64,000 nucleotides of DNA. It comes from Luteibacter sp. dw_328 (GTDB lineage: Bacteria; Pseudomonadota; Gammaproteobacteria; Xanthomonadales; Rhodanobacteraceae). Positions within the stretch are counted from its first letter, which is position 1, and the number at the start of each line of letters is the position of its first letter. A program made the position numbers and the translations under genes. The notes below the pieces were generated by a model. The model was not told where the DNA came from, searched no databases, and saw only the letters and a list, made by a program, of their open reading frames with translations. Shown here in pieces: positions 43,840-53,651 of the stretch. The stretch lies in NCBI RefSeq assembly GCF_018449605.1, contig NZ_JAAVUW010000003.1:186001-250000 (forward strand), in the 5' to 3' direction.

Positions 43840-44709
43840 ATGACATGGACTTTCCGACTGGCACTGGCCGCCCTAGTGATGGCAACGGCCCCTGCTTTCG
43901 CCTCGCCCCCACCCAAGGCGATTCCTACGGCGCCACCCGAGGTAACTGCTTCCGGACCAGCCGGCACTACCTTGCTGTCGTTTGCATCGAGCGGCGAGGA
44001 GTCCAATGCGGACGCGGTGGCGGTGTTCGAGACTGCTCCCGACAAGGACGATGTCCGCCACCGCACGCTGGTGATGTTTGGCAGGAAAGACGGGAAGTTC
44101 GTGCCGGATTTTTCCAGCGACAAGCTCATCGCCTGCTCGAAATGCAGCCAGTTCCACGATGACCCGTTTGATGGCGATTACGTCAAGGTGTCGCCGGGGC
44201 ATGTGCACATCGAGCAGATGGACAGCGGGGAGAAGTCGTCAACCACAGTTTTGGACCTGGTCCGCCAGTCCGGCAAGTGGCATGTCGCGAATGCAGTCCG
44301 GTCATCAGTGGTGGCGGGACGCGGACCGGAAAAAACAGAGAAGCTGGCGTTGCCCGCATCAGGTCTTGCTGCGGACATGGACGCGAAATGGACGGTCCCT
44401 GTCTTCCTCAACACCCTTGTGGTCAACCACAAGTCAGGCAAGTTCATGTTCATGCATGGCAATCCCACGCCCGACTCGGTCTGGGAAAAGCTGCAGGGTG
44501 ACTGCAACAAGCAAGACTGCACCGTGCTGGTCCAGCAACAAGACGGCTGCATCTCCCTCGTGAGGGACTCAACCGCCCGCTCCTTTGGCGGTGCCGGCGC
44601 GGACTCCAGGGACGAAAAGCAGGCCGTGACCCGTGCCATGACCGCCTGCAACGCAGATGGAGGCCAGGCGTGCAAGGAAATTCGCACCGATTGCAGCAAG
44701 GGCATCTGA
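43840..44709 (+). CDS. Exported protein with C-terminal DUF4189-like domain
   Basis: A 289-residue protein with a signal peptide (MTWTFRLALAALVMATAPAFA). The middle contains a Cys pair (LIACSKCSQFHDDPF). The last 65 residues (CTVLVQQQDGCISLV to ACKEIRTDCS) have the spaced Cys pattern and repeated Ala of DUF4189 domains. Start at 43840 with GGAG eight bases before. Six or more Cys in the mature protein suggest disulfides in the periplasm. Function unknown; it is one of the few intact genes of this segment. Confidence 0.75.
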   Translation: MTWTFRLALAALVMATAPAFASPPPKAIPTAPPEVTASGPAGTTLLSFASSGEESNADAVAVFETAPDKDDVRHRTLVMFGRKDGKFVPDFSSDKLIACSKCSQFHDDPFDGDYVKVSPGHVHIEQMDSGEKSSTTVLDLVRQSGKWHVANAVRSSVVAGRGPEKTEKLALPASGLAADMDAKWTVPVFLNTLVVNHKSGKFMFMHGNPTPDSVWEKLQGDCNKQDCTVLVQQQDGCISLVRDSTARSFGGAGADSRDEKQAVTRAMTACNADGGQACKEIRTDCSKGI

Positions 44710-44810
44710 CGGCCTAAGGGCCTTTATCAAGGGATAAAATATGGACGTTGTGTCGGGAAAAAAAGTTACCCGCCTTGTGGCAAGCCAGGGCATGACCCGC
44801 GTTTTTTGAG

Positions 44811-45110
44811 ATGGAGGACAACACGTGGGTGACGGCACAGGACGGGACGGTGTCCTGGCGGAACAACAATCCGGGCAATCTCAAGTTCGAGTTTGAAGGA
44901 AGTGCGGACAAGACGGTCCACAGCACGCGCTCGAAAGAAAAGGCCCTGGAGCAAGCGCAGTCCCGGTATGGCGGTGTGGTGGACGTCATGCAGGCTGTCC
45001 AGACACCGCTGGCACAAAGCAGCCAGGACGCGGCAGTCGATGTGCAAAACAACACCCAGCAGGCGCAGGTCCAATCCGCCAAGCGGTCTCGGTTACTGGC
45101 AGCTCTTGTC
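44811..45110 (+). pseudogene. 5' remnant of a putative effector/lysin-like gene
   Basis: The reading MEDNTWVTAQDGTVSWRNNN and then PGNLKFEFEGSADKTVHSTR resembles N-termini of phage lysin/structural P5-like proteins and predicted Xanthomonas-type secreted effectors, which share the RNNNPGNL motif. After about 45 residues it passes into a Gln/Ala-rich stretch like the tail of such proteins, as if the central domains were deleted. It then runs out of frame into the next remnant; the raw frame ends at 45185. The family link is from memory and tentative. Confidence 0.5.
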
Positions 45111-45838
45111 GGACGCCATCAACAACGAGACGGTCGAACCCCGGGACCGCTTTTTTTACGCCATGCTCAGGCCGCTTGGTATTGAGAAAGGGCAGCCGTT
45201 CAAACCCGATACCCGCCAGCAAAAGATTCTGTCTGATGCAGCCGCCATGGGATTTCGCATGAGCCAGGTGTTGAGCATGGCGCCCAGAAACGACAAGGCA
45301 AAGACTTACCCCGGCACGCAGTGGGACTGGGTCCTGACGCTCGACCCCAGCCAGGAAGCGGCCGATTACAGCCAGCTCGATGAGCGCACGGATTACACGT
45401 TTGAAGCCATCACCGTTGCTGCCGGCATGGTCAAGAAGATTCCGGGCGCCGGCTCCCAATACATGACTACGGCGAAAGACAAAACCGGCGAGTGGCTCGA
45501 TGGCGGCAAGAGCTACAGGCTGCATGTGCCAGCCAACGCCCCGGTCAAGGATTTCTGGGCAGTGACGGTCTACGACAACATGACCCGGTCGATGATTCAA
45601 ACCGACACGGGCAAGGCGGGCGTCGATTCCAAACAGGCGAACCTGCAGAAAAACAGCGACGGGACGGTGGATGTCTATTTCGGACCGACCGCGCCGGTTG
45701 GGCACGAGAGCAACTGGATTAAAACGGCTTCGGGCAAAGGATGGTTTGCATACTTCCGGTGGTACGGGCCAACGCAGGCATTTTTTTGACCAGTCGTGGA
45801 AGTTGCCCGACATCGAACTCGCCACCCCTGCCCACTGA
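45082..45838 (+). pseudogene. 3' remnant of a DUF1254/DUF1214 protein gene, frameshifted
   Basis: From about 45082 the reading SGLGYWQLLSDAINNETVEP to the end matches the DUF1214 C-terminal domain: WAVTVYDNMTRSMIQTD, GTVDVYFGPTAPVGHESNW, GWFAYFRWYGP. The first half and start codon are missing. The frame stops at 45789 after a run of seven T (45781-45787). With one T fewer it continues DQSWKLPDIELATPAH to a stop at 45838, the expected family end. So it is truncated at the 5' side and shifted near the 3' end, unless the T run is a sequencing error. Confidence 0.75.
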
Positions 45839-45968
45839 GCCCCGCCTTTTTGCAGCCGTATCCGAAGGCCGTCGTCGGCCGGAAAAAGCCCCCTTGCCGG
45901 CTGATGGCGGCCCTTGCTTCACCGGCACGGTGCCGGCCCCACAATGGCCCATTGCCGGGGGCCAGCCA

Positions 45969-46214
45969 ATGCAGAACGAAGAAGCCATTCTGGAAGTCGC
46001 AGGCCTTCTCGTCGACGGTGTGGCCGTCAGTGAAGCCCTGCTTGCGGGCGACGTTGTTGAAGCGCGATTCCGTGCGCGGCTGGTTGCAGACGGTGCGCGC
46101 CTACACGGCATGCCCCGGGTCGAAGCCAGGGCGTTCGAAGTGGTCCGGCTTCTGGGCGAAGGGCACCGTCCTCCCCTGCCCGGTTATGCGGAGGCAATCG
46201 TCAAGTTGTCGTAA
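45969..46214 (+). CDS. Small hypothetical protein, 81 aa
   Basis: MQNEEAILEVAGLLVDGVAVSEALLAGDV... is soluble, helical and Ala/Val/Leu-rich, ending GYAEAIVKLS. Start ATG at 45969 with GGGGG upstream. It is convergent with the DUF1254 gene. No known family; codon use looks real. Confidence 0.55.
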   Translation: MQNEEAILEVAGLLVDGVAVSEALLAGDVVEARFRARLVADGARLHGMPRVEARAFEVVRLLGEGHRPPLPGYAEAIVKLS

Positions 46215-46267
46215 GAACTCGACCGGTAAACGCGTCCGGCCCGCTTCGGTCGCGAGCGGGCGGTCCG

Positions 46268-47287
46268 CTACTTAACCGGCTTCGCCTCGGGGAAGCTCCA
46301 CCGTCCCTCCAGAAGCTCTTTGCGCGCTCGATAGAGCCTGACGGCGTAATTCCATCCGGCGGCGGTGGGCAAACAGTTCAGCGTCGCCTTGGCGCAACCG
46401 CCGAACTGAATCGTGTACGAGCCATCCGGATTCGGCTTGGCCGTCAGGCTGTTCAGTGAGTATGCGTTCAGGTCATTCTTTTCAAAGAAGCCCTTGGCGT
46501 TGTAAACGCTTATCGACCAGAAGCCATCCACAGGCACGTCCTTGACCATAAGCTTGTAGACCGTCTTCCCGTCATTGAGCTTCGGAGTAACGATTAGGTA
46601 CTTGGCTGCATAGACGGGGTTGCCGCCCCATCCCACGGCGGCGCCGACCGTGAAGTCAAGTGGAGAAACCTGTTCCTTGGTCCCGAAACTCCGATCAGGC
46701 GAAGCACCCAATTCACTGAGCTTGCTCAGTGCCTCACGAACTTTGTCTCTGGATGCGCTATCCCAGTTGGGAATTTCGAATAAACCTTTCGCTGCTTGGT
46801 GAACTACGACGGCGTCCTGGGCCTTGTGTGCAGCATTCATATCGGAAGGGTTGTCCGGGTTTGCAAGGGTACGGACAATGGTGAACACATAGCGTGTGCC
46901 TACCTTGGCCTTGTCGAGGGTGACGGTTGCTGGTGCATAGTCGACCTCGAGTGTGTACTGGTCCTCAGATAGCACCTGAAGAGACATGAAGCGCTTGCCG
47001 ATGTCAGGCAATTTGATTGTCACCGGTCCCGCATCCAAGTCGAACACTCCGGCCGAATACAACGTATCGCGATTCATGCGGACCACTTTTTGATCATCGA
47101 CGAAAGGCGCGTTCCGTTCATGCGTAATTTTTCCGAACGAACCCTGCGACACGTACTTGGCAAAATACATATCGGTTTCGGCTCGAACAAAGTTATCCGG
47201 CGTAACGATGATCGATTTTTCTTGGGCGTGCGCGGTAGCCCCTATGGTCAACGCACTAACTATCGCCAAGGCGAGAATACGGTGCAT
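46268..47287 (-). CDS. Exported DUF1254/DUF1214 protein
   Basis: A 339-residue periplasmic protein with signal peptide (MHRILALAIVSALTIGATAHAQ). The N-terminal DUF1254 part has ETDMYFAKYV and VVRMNRDTLYSAGVFDL. The C-terminal DUF1214 part has VPVDGFWSISVYNAKGFF and YTIQFGGCAKA followed by WNYAVRLYRARKELLEGRW. The function of the family is unknown. It appears intact and contrasts with the broken relative at 45082, from which it is clearly diverged. Its GC content is lower than that of the core genes. Confidence 0.88.
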   Translation of the reverse strand: MHRILALAIVSALTIGATAHAQEKSIIVTPDNFVRAETDMYFAKYVSQGSFGKITHERNAPFVDDQKVVRMNRDTLYSAGVFDLDAGPVTIKLPDIGKRFMSLQVLSEDQYTLEVDYAPATVTLDKAKVGTRYVFTIVRTLANPDNPSDMNAAHKAQDAVVVHQAAKGLFEIPNWDSASRDKVREALSKLSELGASPDRSFGTKEQVSPLDFTVGAAVGWGGNPVYAAKYLIVTPKLNDGKTVYKLMVKDVPVDGFWSISVYNAKGFFEKNDLNAYSLNSLTAKPNPDGSYTIQFGGCAKATLNCLPTAAGWNYAVRLYRARKELLEGRWSFPEAKPVK

Positions 47288-47835
47288 GATGACGCTCTCC
47301 GACAGCCGTGAATTGTCCAGAGCGTGACCAAACGTGGTTGCCGAATCGACCGTATTTCTATGGGACGAGCTTACGTACAACTACTAGATGATTTCTGGGC
47401 CGCGATCGAATTCGAAGGTGGCGGTGGACGTTGCGGCTAATGCAGGGCAGTGCAGCCTGTGCGCAGACCCCACCCGGCGAGGTCGCCTAGTAGCGCGTTA
47501 CCCACAAAAGTCTTCATGTTGTGACCTGTTGCCGTCCCTGCCGTTGAAGGCTTGGCGGAACTATTCACCTATCCTACGACCGGCGCTAACGCGCACCGGA
47601 AACGCCGCCATTCCTTCGTCACCAATTGCCCGTGCGCGGCGGTGCTGCGCACGGTGCAAGCTGCCCTCGGGCAGCGCCTCCACGGTGGCGTGCGCGGGCC
47701 TTGTGGCCACAGGGGCTTAGGCCAGGCGCGGGAGGGTGGCACGCGCCGCACAAGGGCGTGCGGATGCCGCGCGCGCTTGGCCCAGAAAAAGCTTACACAA
47801 CGCTTACACAGCGGAAACAGGGCCTTGCACCACGC
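47288..47835. other. 548-base gap before the tRNA-Ser terminator
   Basis: No reliable gene. The DNA is Cys/Arg/Gly-coding shadow in every frame, with many short GC palindromes between 47630 and 47760. An integrase would be expected next to the tRNA in an active island, but none is present, and no integrase remnant could be recognised. Confidence 0.45.
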
Positions 47836-47871
47836 AAGAAAAAAGGGCCACGCATTGCTGCGTAGCCCTTT
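47836..47871 (-). terminator. Terminator of tRNA-Ser (CGA)
   Basis: Minus-strand stem AAAGGGCTACGCA/TGCGTGGCCCTTT with loop GCAA and a following TTTTTTCTT. It is the counterpart of the hairpin at 42027, with a diverged stem. Confidence 0.88.
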
Positions 47872-47878
47872 GATTTCA

Positions 47879-47969
<91 letters not shown>

Positions 47970-48112
47970 GTGAACGGTCGACGGCAGGGCTTTCGCTCTG
48001 CCGGGCCCGCAATGATAGTGGGTCCGTCCTGCCGTGACAACAGACTTTTGATGCGGCATCCTGCTGGAGTATTCCGGCGCCGTGGCGCCCTTCCCCAGCT
48101 CCAAAGGCACCC

Positions 48113-48817
48113 ATGATCGAGTTCGGACACGGCACGCATACCGGCCTCCGCCGCACGCGTAACGAGGACACCTATTACGCCGACGCCGGGCTCGGGTTGT
48201 TCCTGGTCGTGGACGGCATGGGCGGCCATAAGCACGGCGAGGTGGCCTCGGCCACGGCGCGCGACGGCGTAGTGGCCCAGGTCACGGCCGGCCAGTCCCT
48301 GGTGGACGCCATCCAGCGGGTCAACGAGGCGCTCATCGCCCGCTCCAGCGGCCTTTCCGAATCCCGCCCCATGGGCACGACGATCGCCGCCGTGCGCCTG
48401 GTCGGTCGCTCCTACGAGGCAGCCTGGGTCGGCGACAGTCGCATCTATATCTGGGACGGCGAGCTGAAGCGCCTTTCTCACGACCATTCCATTGTGGAAG
48501 CCCTTGTCGAGGCGGGCGAGCTGACCGAGGCGCAGGCCCGGACGCACCCGCAGCGCAGCGTTCTCACGCAGGCCCTGGGGATCACCTCGCCGGATCAACT
48601 GCACATCGGCCTGGCCAAGGGCGAGCTGCCCTACGGTGCGCGCCTGCTGTTGTGCACCGATGGCCTCACGGATGAAGTGGACGACGCTCGCATCGGCGCC
48701 ATCGTCTCGCGCACGGACATCGCGGCGCAGGAAGGCGTGGACCACCTCCTGCTCGAAGCCCTTTCGGGCAGCGCACGCGACAACATCACGGCGATCCTGC
48801 TTCGCGCAGCCGCCTAG
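48113..48817 (+). CDS. PP2C-type serine/threonine phosphatase
   Basis: Metal-dependent protein phosphatase of 234 residues. Metal and phosphate motifs are RTRNEDTYY, VVDGMGGHKHGE, MGTTIAAV, VGDSRIY, LCTDGLTDEV and DNITAILL, in the expected order. This is the Stp1-like bacterial group. No Ser/Thr kinase gene is nearby. The stop overlaps the convergent dnaQ stop by four bases. Confidence 0.95.
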   Translation: MIEFGHGTHTGLRRTRNEDTYYADAGLGLFLVVDGMGGHKHGEVASATARDGVVAQVTAGQSLVDAIQRVNEALIARSSGLSESRPMGTTIAAVRLVGRSYEAAWVGDSRIYIWDGELKRLSHDHSIVEALVEAGELTEAQARTHPQRSVLTQALGITSPDQLHIGLAKGELPYGARLLLCTDGLTDEVDDARIGAIVSRTDIAAQEGVDHLLLEALSGSARDNITAILLRAAA

Positions 48818-49539
48818 TGAACCGTTTCCGACATTTCCATCTTGCGCCAGATGCTCTGCCCGCCCGCTGATTTGTCCAGCGCTTCGAGCCGCTTCGCGTG
48901 CCGTGCGAGCTCTTCCGGATCGGCATGACGAACGAGCGGACGACGCTTGATCACGATGTCCTGCAGCACACTGGTACGGCTGCGCTCATCGTTCGCATCG
49001 AAGGCGAATTCGAGACCGCCCTGCCCCGTGGTCATGGCGATATAGACATCCGCCAGCAGCTGCGCATCGAGCAGGCCGCCGTGGAGGTCGCGCTTGGTGT
49101 TATCCACACCGAGGCGCTTGCATAGCGCATCGAGGCTGTTGCGCTGGCCCGGGTACATCTGGCGCGCCATGAGCAGCGTATCGAGCACGGTCGCGTGGTC
49201 GGCAATCTGCCCGTACTGCGCCCCTGCCCGCTTCAGCTCGGCATTCAGGAAGCCGACGTCGAACGCCGCGTTATGAATGATCAGCTCGGCGCCGCGGATG
49301 AACTCGAGGAACTCATCCACCTTCTCGATGAAAAGCGGCTTGTCGACGAGGTGTTCGTCCTTGATACCCGTGACCTTGCTCGCCTCTTCGTCGATGGCGC
49401 GCTGCGGGTTGAGGTAGGTGTGAAAATGATTGCCGGTGGGCCGACGGCCGATCATCTCGACCGCACCGATTTCCACGAGGCGGTGACCGAGGTGTGCTTC
49501 GAGGCCGGTGGTTTCGGTATCGAGAACGATCTGCCTCAT
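48814..49539 (-). CDS. dnaQ: DNA polymerase III subunit epsilon
   Basis: 3'-5' proofreading exonuclease of the replicase. It has 241 residues with the ExoI motif [10 protein letters not shown] at residues 5-14, ExoII around [14 protein letters not shown], and ExoIII with [15 protein letters not shown]. The ATG overlaps the rnhA stop by four bases, so the two are coupled. The length and the adjacent rnhA match other Gammaproteobacteria. Confidence 0.97.
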   Translation of the reverse strand: MRQIVLDTETTGLEAHLGHRLVEIGAVEMIGRRPTGNHFHTYLNPQRAIDEEASKVTGIKDEHLVDKPLFIEKVDEFLEFIRGAELIIHNAAFDVGFLNAELKRAGAQYGQIADHATVLDTLLMARQMYPGQRNSLDALCKRLGVDNTKRDLHGGLLDAQLLADVYIAMTTGQGGLEFAFDANDERSRTSVLQDIVIKRRPLVRHADPEELARHAKRLEALDKSAGGQSIWRKMEMSETVH

Positions 49540-50003
49540 GCCACGGTCCCCTTCGATTTATAGATGATGGCCTGGTCACGTGCGGCGACGTCGACACGCT
49601 CGTTCTCGACATGGCCGGCATGACCCTTCACCCATTCCCAGGTGACGGTGTGCGCGGCCGCGGCTTCGTCGAGACGGATCCAGAGATCCTGGTTTTTCAC
49701 CGGTTTCTTGTCGGCGGTCTTCCAACCGTTACGGCGCCACTTGGGCACCCACTCCTGCACACCCTGCATGACGTACTTGGAATCGGTCATCAGGTGCACG
49801 TGGCAACGACGGGTCAGCGCTTCGAGCGCCGAGATCGCACCCATCATTTCCATGCGGTTGTTGGTGGTGTCGGGTTCGCCGCCGGCGAGCATCTTCTCGA
49901 TGCCCTTGGCCCTGAGCAGAGCCGCCCAGCCGCCGGGGCCCGGATTGCCCAGGCAGGCGCCATCGGTGAAAACTTCTACGGTGTCGGTGGTGATTTCGGT
50001 CAA
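49536..50003 (-). CDS. rnhA: Ribonuclease HI
   Basis: Degrades RNA in RNA-DNA hybrids. It has 155 residues with the catalytic acids in [24 protein letters not shown] and [10 protein letters not shown], and the C-terminal His/Asp region [18 protein letters not shown]. It overlaps yafS upstream and dnaQ downstream by four bases each. Confidence 0.97.
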   Translation of the reverse strand: MTEITTDTVEVFTDGACLGNPGPGGWAALLRAKGIEKMLAGGEPDTTNNRMEMMGAISALEALTRRCHVHLMTDSKYVMQGVQEWVPKWRRNGWKTADKKPVKNQDLWIRLDEAAAAHTVTWEWVKGHAGHVENERVDVAARDQAIIYKSKGTVA

Positions 50004-50692
50004 GGAATGGACTCACGTGCGTTGCGACGGGCGCCAGAAGCGAGCGTGCCGGGCATAGGAGCCTCGACCGCCGCTGTGCGGGGGCGCAAGGGTACCGCTG
50101 CCGGACGCTTTTTGCGCGCTATAAGCATGTATCCGCCTCCGACCATGGATTCGCCCACGGGCGAACCGCCGGCGCGAGGCCAGGCACTGCCCAGTCGGCG
50201 CGGCATGGAGAGCTCGAAATCGTCGCGGACCAGCCGCTGGCTCCACCACCACGGCCAGGTCAGGCGCGGACGGGTGCCACGGGCCTGCCGGGCCACCCAG
50301 GGCGACCACAGGCCGACCGGGTGGATACCCGTGATGGCGAGCATGCCGCCGGGGGCGAGCACCCGGATCGCTTCGTCGAGGAGATTGTCCTGGCGCGCCG
50401 TGGTTTCCAGGGCGTGCCGAAGCAGGACCACCCCAAAGGCGTCGTCGGTGAACGGCAGGGCCTCCAGGCCGCTCGCACGAACATCGCCGCCCAGCACCGG
50501 CCCGGCAACCCGCACGGTCGCCCAGTGGCCCAGCAGGGGCAAGGCGGGCGGATCCGCCAGCAGGGAGGCCGTGAGGTGCAGCCCGTGCTCCCCGGTACAG
50601 CGGGTCAGCAGTGGCGAAAGCACGCGGGCCTCGTCGGCCAGCAGCTTGCCGATCTGCGGCGTCGCATAGATGTCGGGGGCCAGGGTGGGCAT
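50000..50692 (-). CDS. yafS: YafS-like SAM-dependent methyltransferase
   Basis: A 230-residue class I methyltransferase-like protein. Late motifs are visible ([34 protein letters not shown]), but the Gly-rich motif I is poorly conserved ([16 protein letters not shown]). E. coli has the same order gloB-yafS-rnhA-dnaQ, which supports the assignment. The substrate is unknown. The Arg/Pro-rich C-terminal tail is not part of the fold. Confidence 0.82.
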   Translation of the reverse strand: MPTLAPDIYATPQIGKLLADEARVLSPLLTRCTGEHGLHLTASLLADPPALPLLGHWATVRVAGPVLGGDVRASGLEALPFTDDAFGVVLLRHALETTARQDNLLDEAIRVLAPGGMLAITGIHPVGLWSPWVARQARGTRPRLTWPWWWSQRLVRDDFELSMPRRLGSAWPRAGGSPVGESMVGGGYMLIARKKRPAAVPLRPRTAAVEAPMPGTLASGARRNARESIP

Positions 50693-50814
50693 GTGTGACC
50701 AGTGTAGTGATCTTGAATGGGGCCCGCACGGGTTAACAAGGTTCTAACGAGTGGGATATACCCGGCTGATATAGTCCGGCCGCCCCGCCCAACTGGCTCA
50801 CGGAGTTCGGCCCG

Positions 50815-51582
50815 ATGCATTGGGTTCCCGTCGCGGCTCTGAGCGACAACTACATCTGGCTGGTCGCCGATGACGAAGGCAACGCTTTCGTCGTGGATCC
50901 CGGTGAAGCCGCCCCTGTCCAGGCTGCGCTCGACGAGCGCGGCTGGCGGCTGAAGGCGATCCTGCTCACCCACCACCATAACGACCACATCGGTGGCGTC
51001 TCGGACCTCGTCCGCGACCACGACGTGGAGGTGTATGCCACGGCGGATCCGCGTATCCAGCCGAAGAACCATTTCGTGGAAGACGGCGACGTCATCACCC
51101 TCGAGTCGCCCCACGCGACCTTCCGGGTCATCGCCGTCCCGGGCCACACCAGCTCGCACATCGCCTACTTCGGCGAAGGCTTCCTGTTCTGCGGCGACAC
51201 GCTTTTCAGTGTCGGCTGCGGCCGCCTGTTCGAAGGCACGCCCGAGCAGATGCTGGCCTCGCTGGAACGCTTTGCCGACCTGCCGCCGGAGACCCTGGTC
51301 TGCTGCGCGCATGAATACACCGCGGCCAATATCCGATTCGCGCTCAGCGTGGATCCGGACAACGGCCCCCTGCGCCTCCGTCGTGACGAGGTGGCGCGCC
51401 TGCGCGAGGAAGGCCGGCCATCCGTGCCCAGCAGCCTCGCGGATGAGTTCGCCACCAACCCCTTCCTGCGCGTGGACAGCGATGCTATTCGTCGCTGGGT
51501 CGAGGCCCAGGGCAAGGATTCCGCCACGCGGACGGAGCGCTTCGCCGCGCTACGTCGGGCCAAGGACACATTCACCGCATGA
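50815..51582 (+). CDS. gloB: Hydroxyacylglutathione hydrolase (glyoxalase II)
   Basis: Hydrolyses S-lactoylglutathione in methylglyoxal detoxification. It has 255 residues, starting MHWVPVAALSDNYIW. The dinuclear metal motif is LLTHHHNDHIGGV, later ligands are in VPGHTSSHIAY and FCGDTLFSVGCGRLFEG, and AHEYTAANIRFA binds the substrate. Divergent from yafS, with the start 122 bases away. Confidence 0.96.
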   Translation: MHWVPVAALSDNYIWLVADDEGNAFVVDPGEAAPVQAALDERGWRLKAILLTHHHNDHIGGVSDLVRDHDVEVYATADPRIQPKNHFVEDGDVITLESPHATFRVIAVPGHTSSHIAYFGEGFLFCGDTLFSVGCGRLFEGTPEQMLASLERFADLPPETLVCCAHEYTAANIRFALSVDPDNGPLRLRRDEVARLREEGRPSVPSSLADEFATNPFLRVDSDAIRRWVEAQGKDSATRTERFAALRRAKDTFTA

Positions 51583-52835
51583 TGGCTCTTACCCGACGCA
51601 TCCTTCCCGCACTCATTCCCCTCGTGCTCACCGCGTGCGCCGCGGCACCTCAGCGGCCTGTGCCTGTGTCCGTCGCCCCGGCACCCACCGCGATGCCGGT
51701 GGAAGACGTGTCGATGTCACCGAAGTTGATGCGCCCCGCCGCGCCGGCGGACTTCTGGTCGGGCATGCGTGACAGCTTCGCCATGCCCGGCTGCGAAGCC
51801 GGCCCCGAAGTGGTCGCCTGGGCGCGTACGTATACAAAGATGCCGAACCGCTTCGAGCAGCAGGTCAACGAGGTGCTGCCGCTGATCGTCTACGCACACA
51901 AGTCGGCGATGCAGCACAGCGTGGCGGGTGAATTCGCGCTGCTGCCCTGGGTGGAGAGTCAGTACCGTCATGTGCCGGGTGCGAAGAATCGTCCGGCAGG
52001 CATGTGGCAGATCATGCCGCAGACGGCCCAAACGCTTGGCCTGCGCGTGCAGAAGAATTACGACGAGCGCCTCGACATCACCAAGTCCACCGAGTCGGTG
52101 ATGTCCATGATGCGCCGCTACTACGACGATCTTGGCGACTGGCGCCTGGTTGACGTGGCTTACAACGCGGGCGAGTTCGGCCTGAAGAAAACCATCGACA
52201 AACACGGTGGTCCGTCGGCGGAAGAAGGCCTGCCTGATGTGCCCATGAAGGCCGGCACCAGGGAGCATCTGGTGAAGCTCATGGCTATCGCCTGCATCGT
52301 GCGCGATCCGGGCCGCTTCAATGTGCAACTGCCGCGCCAGGATGGCGAAGACGCGCTGCAGGTCGTGCAGGTGTCAAACCCACAATCGCTCGCGCAGGCC
52401 GCCAAACAGTCGGGCCTGTCGATGAACGACCTGCGTGACTTCAATCCGGCCTATCGCACCACGCAGGGCACGGTGTCATCGTCGCTGCTGCTGCCAAAGA
52501 CCGCCGCCGACCAATACAACCTCGGGCCGGTTGCCGCCGTCGTTGAATCGCCCTCCTCGTCCATCGATAACGATGCCGTTGCCGATGCGCCTGTCGCGAA
52601 GAACGGCAAGAACGCCAAGGGTAAGAAGCTTTCCAAGGCGGAACTGGCCAAGGCAGAGAAGGCTTCGAAGTCCAGCAAGGCCGTCGCGATCGTCTACAAG
52701 GTCAACAACGGCGAGTCGCTCTGGACGATCGCACGCCGCCACCAGGTGAGCGTCGAGCAATTGATGAAGTGGAACGACCTGCAGACGCAGGCTGTGAAAC
52801 CGGGTCAGGTATTGCGTCTTACCGCGTCACGCTGA
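51579..52835 (+). CDS. mltD: Membrane-bound lytic transglycosylase D-like lipoprotein
   Basis: Cleaves peptidoglycan glycan strands from the outer membrane side. It has 418 residues with a lipoprotein signal ([10 protein letters not shown]). The SLT-type domain has the catalytic Glu in [23 protein letters not shown], followed by one LysM-like and one clear LysM domain (last 45 residues, [25 protein letters not shown]). A Lys/Ala linker separates them. It overlaps gloB by four bases, the same pairing as in E. coli. Confidence 0.94.
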   Translation: MMALTRRILPALIPLVLTACAAAPQRPVPVSVAPAPTAMPVEDVSMSPKLMRPAAPADFWSGMRDSFAMPGCEAGPEVVAWARTYTKMPNRFEQQVNEVLPLIVYAHKSAMQHSVAGEFALLPWVESQYRHVPGAKNRPAGMWQIMPQTAQTLGLRVQKNYDERLDITKSTESVMSMMRRYYDDLGDWRLVDVAYNAGEFGLKKTIDKHGGPSAEEGLPDVPMKAGTREHLVKLMAIACIVRDPGRFNVQLPRQDGEDALQVVQVSNPQSLAQAAKQSGLSMNDLRDFNPAYRTTQGTVSSSLLLPKTAADQYNLGPVAAVVESPSSSIDNDAVADAPVAKNGKNAKGKKLSKAELAKAEKASKSSKAVAIVYKVNNGESLWTIARRHQVSVEQLMKWNDLQTQAVKPGQVLRLTASR

Positions 52836-52839
52836 ACCC

Positions 52840-53619
52840 ATGGGCTTCCTGCATCGCAAGCGAGCTCTCATCGTTGGCATCGCCAGCCGGCGCAGCATCG
52901 CCTGGGGGATTGCCGAAGCCATGCATCGTGAAGGCGCGGAACTAGCCTTCACCTATCAGAACGAGCGCCTGAAGGATCGCGTCGACGAAGCCGCCGCGGA
53001 ATTCGGCTCCAACCTCGTGCTCGAATGCGATGTCGGCATCGATGCGCACATCGACCGCGTGTTCACCGAACTCGGGCAGCACTGGGACGGCCTCGACGTC
53101 CTCGTACACTCGGTAGGATTCGCGCCGCGCGAAGCGCTACAGGGCGAGTTCCTCGACAACCTCACGCGCGAAAACTTCGCCGTGGCACACGACATTTCCA
53201 GTTACAGTCTTGCCGCCCTGGCGAAGGCGGCGCGCCCCTTGATGAGTGGCCGCGGCGGAGCGATCCTCACGCTGAGTTATCTCGGTGCCGAGCGCGCGTT
53301 GCCGAACTACAACGTCATGGGCCTGGCGAAGGCCAGCCTCGAAGCGAACGTCCGTTACCTCGCCTATAACCTCGGGCCGCAAGGTACGCGCGTGAATGCG
53401 ATTTCCGCAGGACCGATCAAGACCCTTGCGGCGTCCGGCGTCGGCAACTTCCGTCGCATCCTCGAGCAGGTCGACAACGTCGCGCCTTTGCGGCGTGGCG
53501 TGACGCAGGAGGAAGTCGGCAACGTTGCCGCCTTCCTGTGTTCGGATCTGGCGTCGGGCATAACCGGCGAGGTCACCTACGTCGACGCCGGCTTCAACAT
53601 CGTCGGGTTGATGAACTAG
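52840..53619 (+). CDS. fabI: Enoyl-ACP reductase FabI
   Basis: Completes each elongation round of fatty acid synthesis, using NADH. It has 259 residues with [19 protein letters not shown] and the Tyr-X6-Lys motif in [14 protein letters not shown]. It agrees closely with E. coli FabI along its whole length. It starts four bases after mltD, and its stop is about 30 bases from the convergent fabV stop, so two unrelated enoyl reductases lie side by side. Confidence 0.97.
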   Translation: MGFLHRKRALIVGIASRRSIAWGIAEAMHREGAELAFTYQNERLKDRVDEAAAEFGSNLVLECDVGIDAHIDRVFTELGQHWDGLDVLVHSVGFAPREALQGEFLDNLTRENFAVAHDISSYSLAALAKAARPLMSGRGGAILTLSYLGAERALPNYNVMGLAKASLEANVRYLAYNLGPQGTRVNAISAGPIKTLAASGVGNFRRILEQVDNVAPLRRGVTQEEVGNVAAFLCSDLASGITGEVTYVDAGFNIVGLMN

Positions 53620-53651
53620 CGACACCCCGCCCCTGCCCGGCAGGTTGTCGC

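Noticed and set aside
44893..45081. N-terminal part of the long frame preceding the DUF1214 remnant
   Set aside because: Arg/Ser-rich out-of-frame reading of the effector-like remnant; the real homology begins near 45082.
47388..47720. Possible integrase or phage gene next to tRNA-Ser
   Set aside because: The frame is Cys/Arg/Ala-rich without recombinase motifs or a ribosome site.
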